Part shown: positions 1 through 12,700 of the stretch, piece by piece | How the letters are laid out: each line of letters starts with the position of its first letter | How positions within the stretch are numbered: the first letter of the stretch is position 1 | Assembly: GCA_014773175.1 (NCBI GenBank) | Contig: VXCM01001547.1 | Span: 62,001-126,000 of the forward strand | Direction: 5' to 3' | Length of the DNA: 64,000 nt | Origin: Lucifuga dentata | Lineage: Eukaryota; Chordata; Actinopteri; Ophidiiformes; Bythitidae | Translations under genes and position numbers: made by a program | The notes under the pieces: model-generated | What the model saw: only the letters and a program-made list of their open reading frames with translations | What the model was told of the DNA's origin: nothing | The model's database searches: none

Positions 1-717
1 CTTACCAACCATAAAAATGATTATTACTGTGGTTAGCCTAAAAATTGCAGCAGAAATTCTCCCTTTGATCTTTTACTGCTCAATTAAGGACAAACTGAAG
101 GATACAAACATAAGTAGGTGACAGGAGAAATAAAGAGAAAGAGGAGAACGTGTGCAGCGGCGCTGCAGGGAAGTAAGAAATGCTCTGCACCCGCCAGTGC
201 CAGACATTTGAGAATGTAGAGGCTCTGACACACAGGCAATTCTGTCAACAGCTACGGCCAACAGAGTTAGTTCAAAATGTGTTAGTTCCTAAGAATTAAA
301 ACCAGAATTAAAACTAGAGCTGTGGCCATCAGAATACAAGTAACTCTTAGTGTTTTTACAAGACTCTCACATTAGCACAATTCGTGTTATGTCAGGTTAG
401 ATCAGCCATAGATATCCCTGAGAAGTAATAACTCTGAAATATGTTTGTTGTCTTTACAGAATAGACATTGGAAATTTTTAAGAATATTGAAAAATTTTAA
501 GTATTTTGAAAGATTATTTAGACAACATCAGCCGTACAATTTTCTATGATATAACAGTGGCTTTATCCCATCCTCAGTCAGTTTATAGGTGACTCTGCCT
601 CTCGACATTACCACAAAGAGTTGACTGTTTATCATTGCTTTTAACAGTAAACAAGTGGCCAGTAGCTATAATAACATCATAACTGAGGCATATTAGAGAA
701 GAGAGGTCTCCACTTAC
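1..717 (-). other. shmt2: SHMT2 intron 5 (partial)
   Basis: This is AT-rich intronic sequence that begins with the strong donor GTAAGT at 717-712 and runs off the left edge. No SHMT exon 6 motif is visible in any frame, so intron 5 is at least 717 bp. I see no repeat or RNA gene in it. Confidence 0.8.
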
Positions 718-799
718 ATTAAGCTTGTATGGCATGGACTCAAAATAGATAGAGGTTGCCGAGATCCTCTTCACATCAGACATGTAGCCATGTGTCAGA
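718..799 (-). CDS. shmt2: SHMT2 coding exon 5
   Basis: The exon is 82 nt: one base completing His167, then 27 codons encoding [17 protein letters not shown], then [10 protein letters not shown] (residues 168-194). The acceptor is GTCTCCATAG|T and the donor AAT|GTAAGT, ending in phase 0. The LTHG and SATS-FESMPY motifs are diagnostic for SHMT. Exon 6 and the rest of the enzyme lie left of position 1. Confidence 0.96.
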
Positions 800-3700
800 C
801 TATGGAGACAAAAAGACAGTTTCATTAATTAGCAAAACACACAATTCATGACATAAAAATCTTAACACTAATAAAGGACAGCATATAAACCATAAAAAGT
901 ACTCTAAAAAAAAAAAANTTCATGCATCAGTTGTTTATAATGGGATAACTATGGCAGTTTTTTTTTTTTTTTTTTAAATTGGAAAAGAGAAGAAAGGGAA
1001 AAACCTATCAGTCCAGGCTAGTGACACAGCAGTGTGGTCAAACAAAAGTGTTGGGCATTTTGAAGAGGTGTGTGGATAAGAATGTGAGGAAAAAAAAAAA
1101 AAAAANAAAAAAAAAAAAAAAGTGACGGAATTTAGGGATTCTGAATAAAATAAGGCAGGAGCGCTGAGTACTGACTGTCCTCCGTCAGGCAAGTCCAGGC
1201 CCATGATGCGGTCATGGGGTTTGAGAACGGCGGTATAGGCGGCAAAGTTAGCTGGTGAGCCAGAGTATGGCTGGACATTGACGCCCCACAGAGCTGGGTC
1301 CAGGCCAAAAGCCTCCAACGCTCGCTTCTGGCAGAGGAGCTCGATTTGGTCCACAACTTCTGCTCCTCCATAGTACCTATGGTTGTGTGGGTGAAAGGAG
1401 AAAGAGAAAAACAAATGTGATGTTCCATGAATAACAAAAATCACCAACAAACAATACACTTGATTTTTTTTAAAGTACCACAACTGAGCAGTGACATTTC
1501 AGGTGAAAATGCCATCAAACCTTTCTAGTGGAATAACGGGTGAAAGATCAACAGATGGCAACAAAGCATTCACTCAATCAGCTCATCCTTTAGTGTTATT
1601 ATATTAAAGAGAAAAATAGTAGATGAAGAGGATGAGAACCTTTTTTTTTTTTTTTTNTTTTTTTTTTTTTTTTTAAATACAGTCAGTGGAAGGGAGATTT
1701 ACAGTGGGATCAGAATGCAGGAATCAAAGGCATCAAATGAGGACAATTTCAAAACATGTCAAATCTCTGCTTGCTGCCAATAAATGTGAATTATGTCAAA
1801 TATCCAAGGGAAATAATACACAATAAGAAAGCAGAAAATAGAAAATACAGGATTATCAGCCTGGACACTCATTTCTGCCAATGTATCCCCTCAGGATTCT
1901 TCTTTGGCGAGACAGAGGCTATAGATTATATGCTGTGGACCTGACACATGCTATTATAGGGCAAGCTAGTAAAACACATTAGAAATCAATGTGTAGACCT
2001 GTGTGTTTGTGACATAGATATCCTAAAGCAGAGAATATTAACAGCATTAATAAACTGGGCTGTGGCTTTATAAACACACTCACCTTTTCCCTGGGTAGCC
2101 TTCAGAGTATTTGTTGTTGAGACAGGAGCCTTGAGCTTCCAGAGCTGCTCGACTGCAGAAATTCTGTGGAGAGAACACACATACGCACCACACACACAGA
2201 GATCAATGGCAGGAGTGGACAGAAGGGACAAGGATGGCAAATTAAAGTCTGTTAAGTGATAGTGAGAAATCCCCCCCCCAAGCTAAAGGCAATCATTACA
2301 ATATTGAACCTCTGGACTTCCATAGACTAACACTCTGCACTCCACAACGCTTCTCGCTTTGCTATTAGAAGATACAAAAGACATAATAAACTTTTCTAAA
2401 CATGCTAGATACAATGGTGTCGCTTTTTAAAATCATTTTGTAATTCATTTACATTGTAAGAGAAACAAATAATTCAGGCTAGTTAAGTACTATCTAGTTA
2501 ATGGCCTGGAAGTTGATAAAGACAAAGTGATCTTCCATCAAACATCAGTTGTCACTTTATCCATTAAGTATTCAAGTTCAACCTGTTGAATATGCACATT
2601 TGTGTAGCACTGTAGCACCGACTGTTTTGTGATGATGGATACTCTCTTGCTGTGGCATTCTGACACAACACTATTACTGCATATTATCACACTGGCCAAA
2701 GCCAGGCTCTGACATGACACAAACAAGTATCAGCCTCCAGTCCCTGACTAGCTGAGGTGATGTGTGCTTGGGTATTTGTGTATGCGTATGTATGTGTGTG
2801 TGGGTGTGCATTGTGTCTGCTTATGCTAATGCTTCACCTAGGAGCCAAGAGAAGATCAAGGGGGATAACAGCTTTCTGCTGTGTCCTTCTGTCATGCCAA
2901 TGACTGTGCATGTATTAGAAATGGAAATGCGTTGGCTCATTTGCTTCTCTGGTGTCTTGCAGAGAGTGTGCAAGTGTGTGTGTGTGTGTCTTGTGTGTAT
3001 GAGAAAGCGTGAGTGTGTGGACGTGACAAAATAAATGGCTTTTCATTTAAGGAATGCCTGCTTGTGCTGTACTGTGATGTGCCTTTAGGTGAAGAGGCAG
3101 CATGAAGATATCAGCTTTAGTTCACACTAGAGCAGTTGGGCTTTGTGTTGTGTGGGGGTATATACCGATATACTCCACTGAATGCCAGAACTACTGTGGC
3201 AAAGAGGAAACAGGATATCGTCTACTCTTTTTGATGAATTTCCCATTTCACAGCATCAGCCTTGGAATAAAAGGAACTGCCCAAAAGCTTCTGTTACTGA
3301 GATATTCATTCTAACAAAAGTGTGAGATCAACATGAACTGGATTTTTAAAAAATGAAACACTTTGCCAGAGTTAAAATTGTTTTGTTTTGTTTATTTTTT
3401 TTTGTTTTGTTTTGTTTTTTTTAAGATTGAGCCTGCTCAGTTTCTTGACACAATGTTTTAAGTGGCCAAGCGGGTAAACTGAAAACATGCAATAAACTGA
3501 AGTAATTTATTTGAAGAAAATGTTGAAACAATGACCAGCAAACTGACTAAGAAATTAATGAGTACATAATAGATCAATTAGAATAAATTTGGAGTGTATG
3601 AATTTTTATAAGCAATAGTTACACATCTCATTGTACCTAATTTATTGGTGAGTCCTCATAACCAACTGATAAAGGCTTTTCTGTTGATTTAGCCAGCAAA

Positions 3701-6700
3701 ATACAGAGAAAAAAAAAACACAACCAGAGTGGATATTCATGATGCTGGCAGTTAGAGGTGATGAAAGCATCCATATAAACACAGTTAAAGGTACTGACCA
3801 ACTGCATTTATCAACTGGTTAGTCCAATTTTTGGAGAAAAAAGAAAACCCACCTTTTCCTTCTTGAAGAAAAGGATTTTTTCATGCCCCATTCACCGATG
3901 TGAATTCAAAGTTACCCTGGGTCTACTGGTTTGAGACCTTTGAACATTATTCCCTTTCTTCTGTTGCTCATTCTTTCAATCCCTGTATAAACTTTTCACT
4001 TAAGACATGAAAGGTGTTTTACCTCAGATGCAATGAGTTCCAGGCCACGGCACTGCCTGTCCTTCTCCTTTTGTAGCAGATCCCACATTTCGGGATCGTC
4101 CTGAGCCAAGCTATCCTGGCCTGTCCACGGACGATCATCATCCACTATATGGGTAGCGGCATGTTGCCCACGGACACTCAGGTGCACTGGAGCCCGCTGG
4201 CACAGTGGCTGAGGAGGAGAAGATGAAGAAGTGTGTGTGTGCAGAGAGAATTTATGTTATTTATTTAGTTGTAGCCAGATAACATAACTATCATATGAGC
4301 TACTGCAAACAAAAAGCAGCTCATCATTTTCTACATAAACTGTGCCAACTCAGAAATGTTTTTTTTTTTTTTTTTTTTTNTTTTTTTTTTTTTTTTTTTG
4401 CATCTAAAACAGCAGATTGAACATTTTAAAAAACTGCAACACAAGTCACTGTACTAATATTGTACTAGTACTTAACACAAAAATAGTCAGTGTTGTAGCT
4501 GTACAATTTTTAGGTAGTGTCAGAACCACTTAGCAAGATTAGAAATAACTTAAAAAGCCATGTGTCTCTAGAAGAGGGAAAAAATTAAAACTACTTGTAT
4601 AGGGATTCTTGAGACCCATTATCTATGCAGATGAATGTACCCAAGGCGCTTGTCTCAAAGAAAAAAAAAAAAAAAAACNAGCAGAATTTCTCTACAGCTT
4701 TTTTTTTTTGGAGGGGGGATTGTTGTAAATATTTGAAGTGACACCCTGATTTGCCCTACATAAATATGACAACATTTCAAATCATTTCCCTCCTACATTT
4801 CTCATGCAGTCTAATATGTACTGTAGTATAATTACTAGCTGGTCTGTTTGCATGATATCAATAATCAGCGTGGTTGTTCAATTCTGCCTCTGTCAGCATT
4901 TCTGCAAACTGAGGGATTGGCTTTTACAGCCTAATTGTACCGAAGGAGGCATAGAGAGAACAGATTCAGCACTTCCTACTTATCTAATCTGGACTGGGGC
5001 TGGCAATTGCTGCAGCAGTGTGTGATAGTGTGAGTGTGCAGAGTCCATGCAGTTTTCCCTGGCTGTGTGTTTTTTCTGCTAAGCTTGAATCCTGTACTGG
5101 ATTCACGTCTGATTTCATTATGTCTGTGTGAATAATGTTGAAGCATTATGTGAAAGCAGTACGCAAACAGATAGATGATGCAACACAGCTTACAAATCTG
5201 TTTGAGTCCGTATTAAAATATTCTAATAAAATGTTGTGCTGGATATCTACCGCATTTCGCATTTACCATCGACGTCAATTGCACCTCATTTATAAAACTG
5301 CACAGATAATTGGAAACATTTGGACACATGAAATTATTGTGATATATGATAGTTTTGTATGCCATGCAGTGCAGAGGGTCTAATCCTAATCAACAGAGAG
5401 AAGCATTGTGTGGGTAAATGCTTGAAGGCCTTAAAAAAAAAAAAAAAANCTAAAAAAAAAAAAAAAAGCCCTGATGGGTGGATTGCACACAGAACAAATT
5501 GGCTGCCTCCTATCATTTAATCAACAATATGATGATGACTCTATGATGAGATCAATCCCACCACTGCCAGCCTATAGTTATCATCTGTTCAGGTGTGCTG
5601 GGGTGTGAGGGACAACCTCCCTTTAATAGCACTATTAAAAAGCAATTAACACAATGGTTGAGGACACCCATATGAATAAATGCAATTATGCTTATTCCAT
5701 GTGGTGCAAAAAAATAAAATGTTCGGGCAGTTAATCTTGTGAAGTAGCTTTATTAGACTATAAATCTAACAGGGGGAAAAAAATCAAATATTCTATCTTA
5801 AAACCAGTTAATACAATAAGAAGAACTACCTTTTTGGTGGAAATAATAAAAGCTGAAGTTACACAGGCCAAATTTAAATTCTTCCCTGCAGTGCAGTGAT
5901 GGCCAACAAGGACTGCAGAACAAAATATGAAGATGTGAGCAAAACTGAAGTTGGCTCTACTTGCCAAACGTTGTGCTAAAGTTCAATGTCCTGACTTTGT
6001 AAAAAAAAAAAAAATTTAAAAAACAGTTACGAAGAACACTTTATCCACAGAAGCAGCCTGGAGATAGGCTATCAGCTCCATCACTGCTCAACCCTTCCTC
6101 TTTACTCCGCCTCTTCTTCTTCTCCCCGGGGGGTGGTAGAGGGTGACACGCCACAAGAGGAAACTGGCACATTAATGGCTGATTCTGAACAGTCTATACC
6201 CTGGCCTTCTGTCACCGGTGGCAGTGATGATGGCAGAAAGGGGGGAAGGGACCCCCTGGGGTTCAGGAAAAGATGAGGGCCTGGGAAGACAGGTCGGCCT
6301 GCCTCTGAGGACACGTTTCTCACTGACAAATCACACGGGTCATTAAACCTTGACGGGAACTGTCCTTCGCTATCTGCATTTCTGCTGGGACACGCAAAGG
6401 CCAAGAAAAACGGTGGCTAAAAACTCCACACAAGCCAGCGGTGCTGCGGTTACAACTGCAAACAGACAAAGATGCCTGTCTGGCTGGATGCTGAGGATGT
6501 CCTCTCCCTCCTCCTCCCCTTCATCTCCCCCACCCCCTCCTTCTGTGCTGCTCATGTCACCATAAGCTGCTAAACAAGCTGAGCCAAGTGGCACTCGTGA
6601 TGTTTTTATTAGTTCCTCTTTCCATCAAGATCAATTTCTTGGCTTCCAAATGGGACAGCTCTGGACTTAAACAACACACAGGTCGGGTCGCTCCCTGCAG

Positions 6701-9700
6701 TTTGCCTCCTGCTCGCCCGCCTCACTTCCCATCACTGATCATTACAGGAGATTAATTAATACAATGCAAGAATAACTGATCCAAGAAAAAGTGAGAGTCA
6801 AGATGCAAGCACCAAATGTGTCACGCTGGGACTATTTTTAGGTGACGGATTATGCTGTCGTTTGAAGGTGAACTTGATGAAAACTCTCTCATAAGGAAAA
6901 GGGTGGGCTAGGCCACATCAGCCTGGATGCTGAGAACAAAAGAATGGCAGAGTCACAGATGCACTGCATCTGTGTGACATTGATAAGGTAATTGTTGGCA
7001 GTTTGTCTTTCCCTTCACACATCTGTGCCAATTGAACAATGGCGGAGAAGAAGAAAATAGATGGAAGAAAATCATTTCATTAGCTCCAGCTCTGTATTAT
7101 TTTTGGCCATTTCCTGCACAAGCTCTCAAGGGGAGTCAATTTAACAGATGACTGCTGTCCATCAGCTGCTATTCCAAACAACAATCAGGCTTGTAACACA
7201 GATGGCAAGAAAAAAGGGGGACGAGAGGGGACGACTGAAGGAAGATAAGTAAGGTAGCAGAGAAAGTGTCAACACAGCAGCAGCATTCATCAGTCTGACA
7301 CACAGCTGCCTTCTTCCCTGTCCTGACTAATAGGAGGACTGTCCACTACAAATGACTGTGATCCAGTCTGGATGACACCAGACTGTGAAATCAGGATGGT
7401 GTAAAGAAGAGCGGAGGCAGAGGCAGAGTTCAGGGCTCCTCCAGCCCATTCAGGTCAAAGGACTGTGAGGAATACTATCAAAGACTTAAGTGATGCTGGA
7501 GACAAAGCCAATCTGAGCAGGCGTAGGCTGCAGAACGTTCATTTATGCTTTCCACAACACATCTTCTTCGGATGAAAGAACTGTTTTTTTTCCCTGCTGC
7601 CTCTATAAGTTGAGATTTACGCCATCTACTTTATGTGAGACACCATGGGGGTCAGAATTGGTTCATGACCTTTTTCACACAACTGTGCTCTCAATCTTCT
7701 CAATTTTCCTGTCAAGTGTATTCTATTAAAAATCAGAAATAGAAATACTAAACTGGGTTTTTCCTCCAATTTAAAATCTTGCTTGAGCAAAGCTAAAAAC
7801 TATTTTGAATCATCTTAAAACAATTTTAAGTCTTCTTGAAAACTTGATGAAAAGCACAATTATGGAGTGACAAGGATTAACAGTGATGCAGTCACAGAGG
7901 AAGTTATTCTACCAGTGACAAGAAAGGAAACTGGTTTATATTGATTTGACATCTTATAAACCAAAAGGAGAAAGCAGAAAGGCATGTCTGACAGGTGTAC
8001 CACAGAAAAAAATGTTATATTATGGATATCGTGTCTTGAAGATGTTCAAACAACTTCAAGACTAAGAATAACTTTTCTTTTGGAATTTTTGAGTTACTAT
8101 GACTTTAATATGCAACACAGAACGGCCTGAATAAATTGCCTAATTGGAAAATTACACAAAAAATGTGATATCGCTTAAGTCTGAGCATTAATGACACTGA
8201 CTTTCACCAACTAATCGATCCCTGATCCATTAAAAGTGAAAAAAACAAACAAAACAAAATAAAAAACATTTTGTTGACTACTGGCACTTTTATTCCAACA
8301 CTGCTGTGCCTGTAGGTGCACAAAGACAGAATCACAATCAATTGTAAAACAATATCAGTTTCCTGGTTGCAACACTGGCATGCTGACTTTCATTCTTATC
8401 TAGCTGTGTGGGGGCAGAGGCTTATGTCATGCTGGTAAATGATTATTAAGCATCAGTACAACCTGGGTTTGTTTTCTTTTTTTCCTTTTCAAGTTAATTA
8501 CAATGAAAAGGAGACACTTTGCTGCTGGCAGAGATAAACATTTTTTTGAGTGTCAGAGGACTAAGTCCTAAAAGTCAAAGATATTTCAACTCAGAGAAGA
8601 AAAAAAAAAACTCCTGAAAAGGGTTTTCAATAGTTGTATGGGAAAAATAAGAGCTGTGACCTCTGGTTCCTCCAATAATCAGTGGTGGTTATACAGCAGT
8701 CAGTCAAAAAAGCAGTGACCCACATGTTCACCAAAGTTCTGATATTGCTGAATTCAATCTTTGGTTTTTCCTTTTTCCTAACTCCTTAGATTTGCCTCAG
8801 AGAGAAAAACAAAACAAAAATGACAAGATTTTGTGATGATTACTACATTCAGATATGTACACATTCAGATATGTACACATTCAATTTCAAGCCAATGGGT
8901 GGCTCATTTTAATTTAAGCTCTTTTTAATTCAATATGAACATAATCCAATATAGCTGTATAAGAACAGAGTGAATTGAAATTGATTTGAAAACAAATTCA
9001 TGTAATTCACATAAAAAAGTCTTAGACAAAACATCAAAAGAACAAGGACTTCTCAGAGTAAAAAAAAAACAACAAAAAAACATTGTAGTTAGAAACAAAG
9101 TTTAGACCCCTGGATCTGTGGCCTCTTTACTGTGAGACAGATTTTCTAACTGGTATTTTATGGATTAGGGATAATGTGAATTCTTAAATTGTATAACGTC
9201 CCCTTTAATGTATCTAAAATGTCATTACTGACAAACATCAGACCAAAGCGAGCCAGAGAGGTGTGTTCTATCAGTCATGACAGATTCGCCTCCTTTCTTT
9301 GAGGTTTATGAGCTGAGGGAGTGCACAGGCCTGGCTGTCCTCATTGGCTAAAGTCTTCAGCTGAGCTTTGACTTCTCTTGAAAGCCTCTAAATTTTGAGC
9401 AATCACTGAGGAAGACTTATTATAGAAACAGTGTGATACTCAAGAGATGGTAGGTCAACTGCAGGCTACAGTGTTGTGGGAGGATTAAATCAGTCTGTCA
9501 AATTATTATTTAGAAATTTGTATCTGAAGGCAAGTTAAGATATTAAAACATTCTAAGGCTTTGGGCCTATAGATTACTTAAAAAAAAAAAAAAAAANTAA
9601 AAAAAAAAAAAAAAAGAGGAAATGATCAAGTCAAGCAAGCTTCACTTAGTACCGTATATATTCGACTATAAGCCGAGTGATTTAACCAAATTTCACAACA

Positions 9701-12700
9701 CAAATCGGGGAGTCGGCTTATAGTCGAGTAATTCAAATCAGATCGAAATTTCCAGGCATGGAAATACTACCAAATACCACTACCCATGGAAAATACCTTA
9801 TACCATACCTTATATCATACCTTGTAATGAAATATTTCCTGACAAAATATCTTATTAAGCACATTTTCCGGAGGCCAGTAAGCGCTACCATAAACAGCTG
9901 CTGAAATAAATACTATCATGTTTACCGGTACCAGTGTTAGAGCCATTTCTTGGTTAATTATCAAATGTTTAAAATATTTAATTTGGGAAAAGTGAAATCA
10001 AATAAGTTATTAGTTTTAATATACTGCTTGATCAGAGTCAGCTCCGTGAAGTGCCGGCTATGATCCGGCTATGATACATACGGGCTCTGTCATGAAGGAT
10101 CTATAGACGCTCAGCTGGAGGAATGGGGCAGCAGTATAGTTTCTGATGTCACCTCACGTCATGTTTTGTTGTTATGATTTTGAAAATAAATAATCCACGA
10201 AAAGAACAAAAGCGCAATGTTATCATTCCAGTGTGGGTCAGGAAGAGAAGCCCCGTTAAAGCGATGAAGTTTTAAAACAGCTGCCACAACTGGTACATGG
10301 ATTACTTTCAGAAAATCACAGGAATACTATGGCAATACCCAGAAAAACGGTTAATTTGCTAAACAAATAAATTGATGGAATAATATCAGGGGGTCAGCTG
10401 AGGGAATTCCAAAACTCCGTACCGAGGAATGTCCAGCACATAAACAGGCCCGCATCGACTCAGGTACAGGATAATTACTGAAAAGCACTTAACGGGTGAG
10501 ATTCTTAGAAAAAACAAACTTTACCATTATTACACAGCTAAATATACTAAATAATCGCTGTGATAATTAAAGCTTTCATTTGTAAAGCTTTCCTTACCTT
10601 CATCACTGCATCATTGAACTTTTTGGCAATTCAGAAGAGGAAGAGGAGTCGGAAAACTTAATGTTAGTTACGTAATCAGCTGTGTACTGATACATGGATT
10701 ATTTTCAGAAAAATCACAGGAATTCTATGACGATCCCCTCCCCCCCCCCCCCNCCCCCCCCCAAAAAAAAGGTAATTTGCTAAACAAATAAATTGATGGA
10801 GCAACTTTGCAGGTTTCTGTAAAAAGCTAAATATGCAGGTCAAAATCGGGGGGCTGGCTTATATCGAGATCGGCCTATAGTCGAGTATATACGGTGCAGA
10901 AATTCACCAAATTGATTTACTTATTGTTAAAGGTGCTATTAGCATACATGTGTTAAATTGATATAAAACTGGTTAAAGTAGATTCTCACAACAGCGTGTT
11001 TAAAAAAATCTGTTACCTGACAAATTAAATATCAGATTCTAATGTACCAGTGAGGTTTCAAAACCAATATCTGCAGCAAACAAGCCTATTTTTAAGAGAA
11101 AACAGCCCCATGACAGCTGCAGGCACCTTCTGTTTTTTACACTTATTCTTAGCAACAGATGGACTGCTGTTTAAAGGCCAAGGTCACAAAAATTTTCCCC
11201 TGTAGTTAGACTTTACTGAATTCTAAAATTTTACTCTTATTAAACTGAGGGTAAATGCAACAAAAAATAACTGCATAATGATATCCCTCTCTCACACACA
11301 GGGGACCATCTGTAGGTAGAGTAAAATATCTGCATCCTGTGAGAACCCCATGTGCCTTTACCAAAAGGAAGAGCATCTCGTGAGCCAATCTGAAATTATA
11401 TAATGATGCACATTTTACCAATTAGCAGCAATAACGGAAGCGTGAAAGCATGTGAGCCACTCAGCTTAATAAGAAACATCAAACACATTAATACTGACTG
11501 GTAAAACTGGTACATGCCACAAAAGTTTGGCGCAAACTTGGAAAAGTCTACTTGCTTCTGAGAAACTATATGAAACAACAACATCAAAATGGGTCACTTC
11601 AAAAAGTTCAGAATTAAGTTAAGTTATCTTTATACAACACCTCCATTACACTTGTGTCTCAAATAATCAACAACTTATTTAATAAGAGGGTTGAAAATTC
11701 AGACACATTTAACTTTGAACTGAAATCAAACATTCACTCACATAACATGAATAACTTCAATGGCCTACAACTACTTTGATAGGAAAAGACATTCAAACAA
11801 CATTTTCATGGATGATAAAATATGTGTAATATTCATAATCATTGATTTTTCTTTATTCTTCAAATTCAATTATACTTAAAAAAAATCCCCTTTTTATTCC
11901 TTGAAACAAACAATCAGGCAATGTAAGTTATTAAACGTAGTTATATAATTATCTGGAGGAGAAAGGTTACTAATTGCTTGGTGCTTCATAATTAGAGTTG
12001 CAGTATGTTGTACTTTGATCACTGGAGCCAAGACCACTCTACTTTATATAATCATGTTTTCCATATAGAGTTTATTTGATCAGCAAATCTCAGATCAAAT
12101 TTGATCACCAAAACATATCTCTATATTGTATTTTTTGGAATTCATGTGTGTAGATTTGATTTGTACATGTTCAGCTACACAATAAAAAAAATGACTCCTA
12201 CCTAGAGCTTAGGTTGTAATTAAGTGTTAGATTTCGGATCTTAAAGCACCAAACAAATAAGAGATCGACTTGTGGGAAACGCTACAGCTGATAAACAACA
12301 GTTTGCGAGCCGTTCTGATCTCATCTGTTTGCAATAAGCAAGAATAAGCCTATTGCTTAACTTTATCAGCCCCCTCTGCGTCCAAGCATTGTGTGTATAG
12401 TGCTAATAAACTATGAATTGACGATTAAAACTTCAATTTTACGCAGCGATGTCAGCTATTTCATCGAGTCGTCATAATTAAAACTGGAAGCTAACTTATT
12501 TAATGACTGAAGAGGTTTTGGTGACAATCAGAAACCTGATACGAGCGGGTTTAGTGCATTTTCCCACATGATGAAGCAGAGCAGCCAGTGTTGCATCATT
12601 AGTGTATGTGGGCTGCAGCTGGTCAACATGCAGTCACAGCTAGCCTGCTAGCTCATCACACAGCTAACATGACAGGTATCAAAGAAAGCTTTAAACAGTG

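Noticed and set aside
1377..1483. Extension of the SHMT2 exon 4 frame in both directions (Phe/Ser-rich)
   Set aside because: The extra residues are intron and homopolymer translation beyond clear splice sites.
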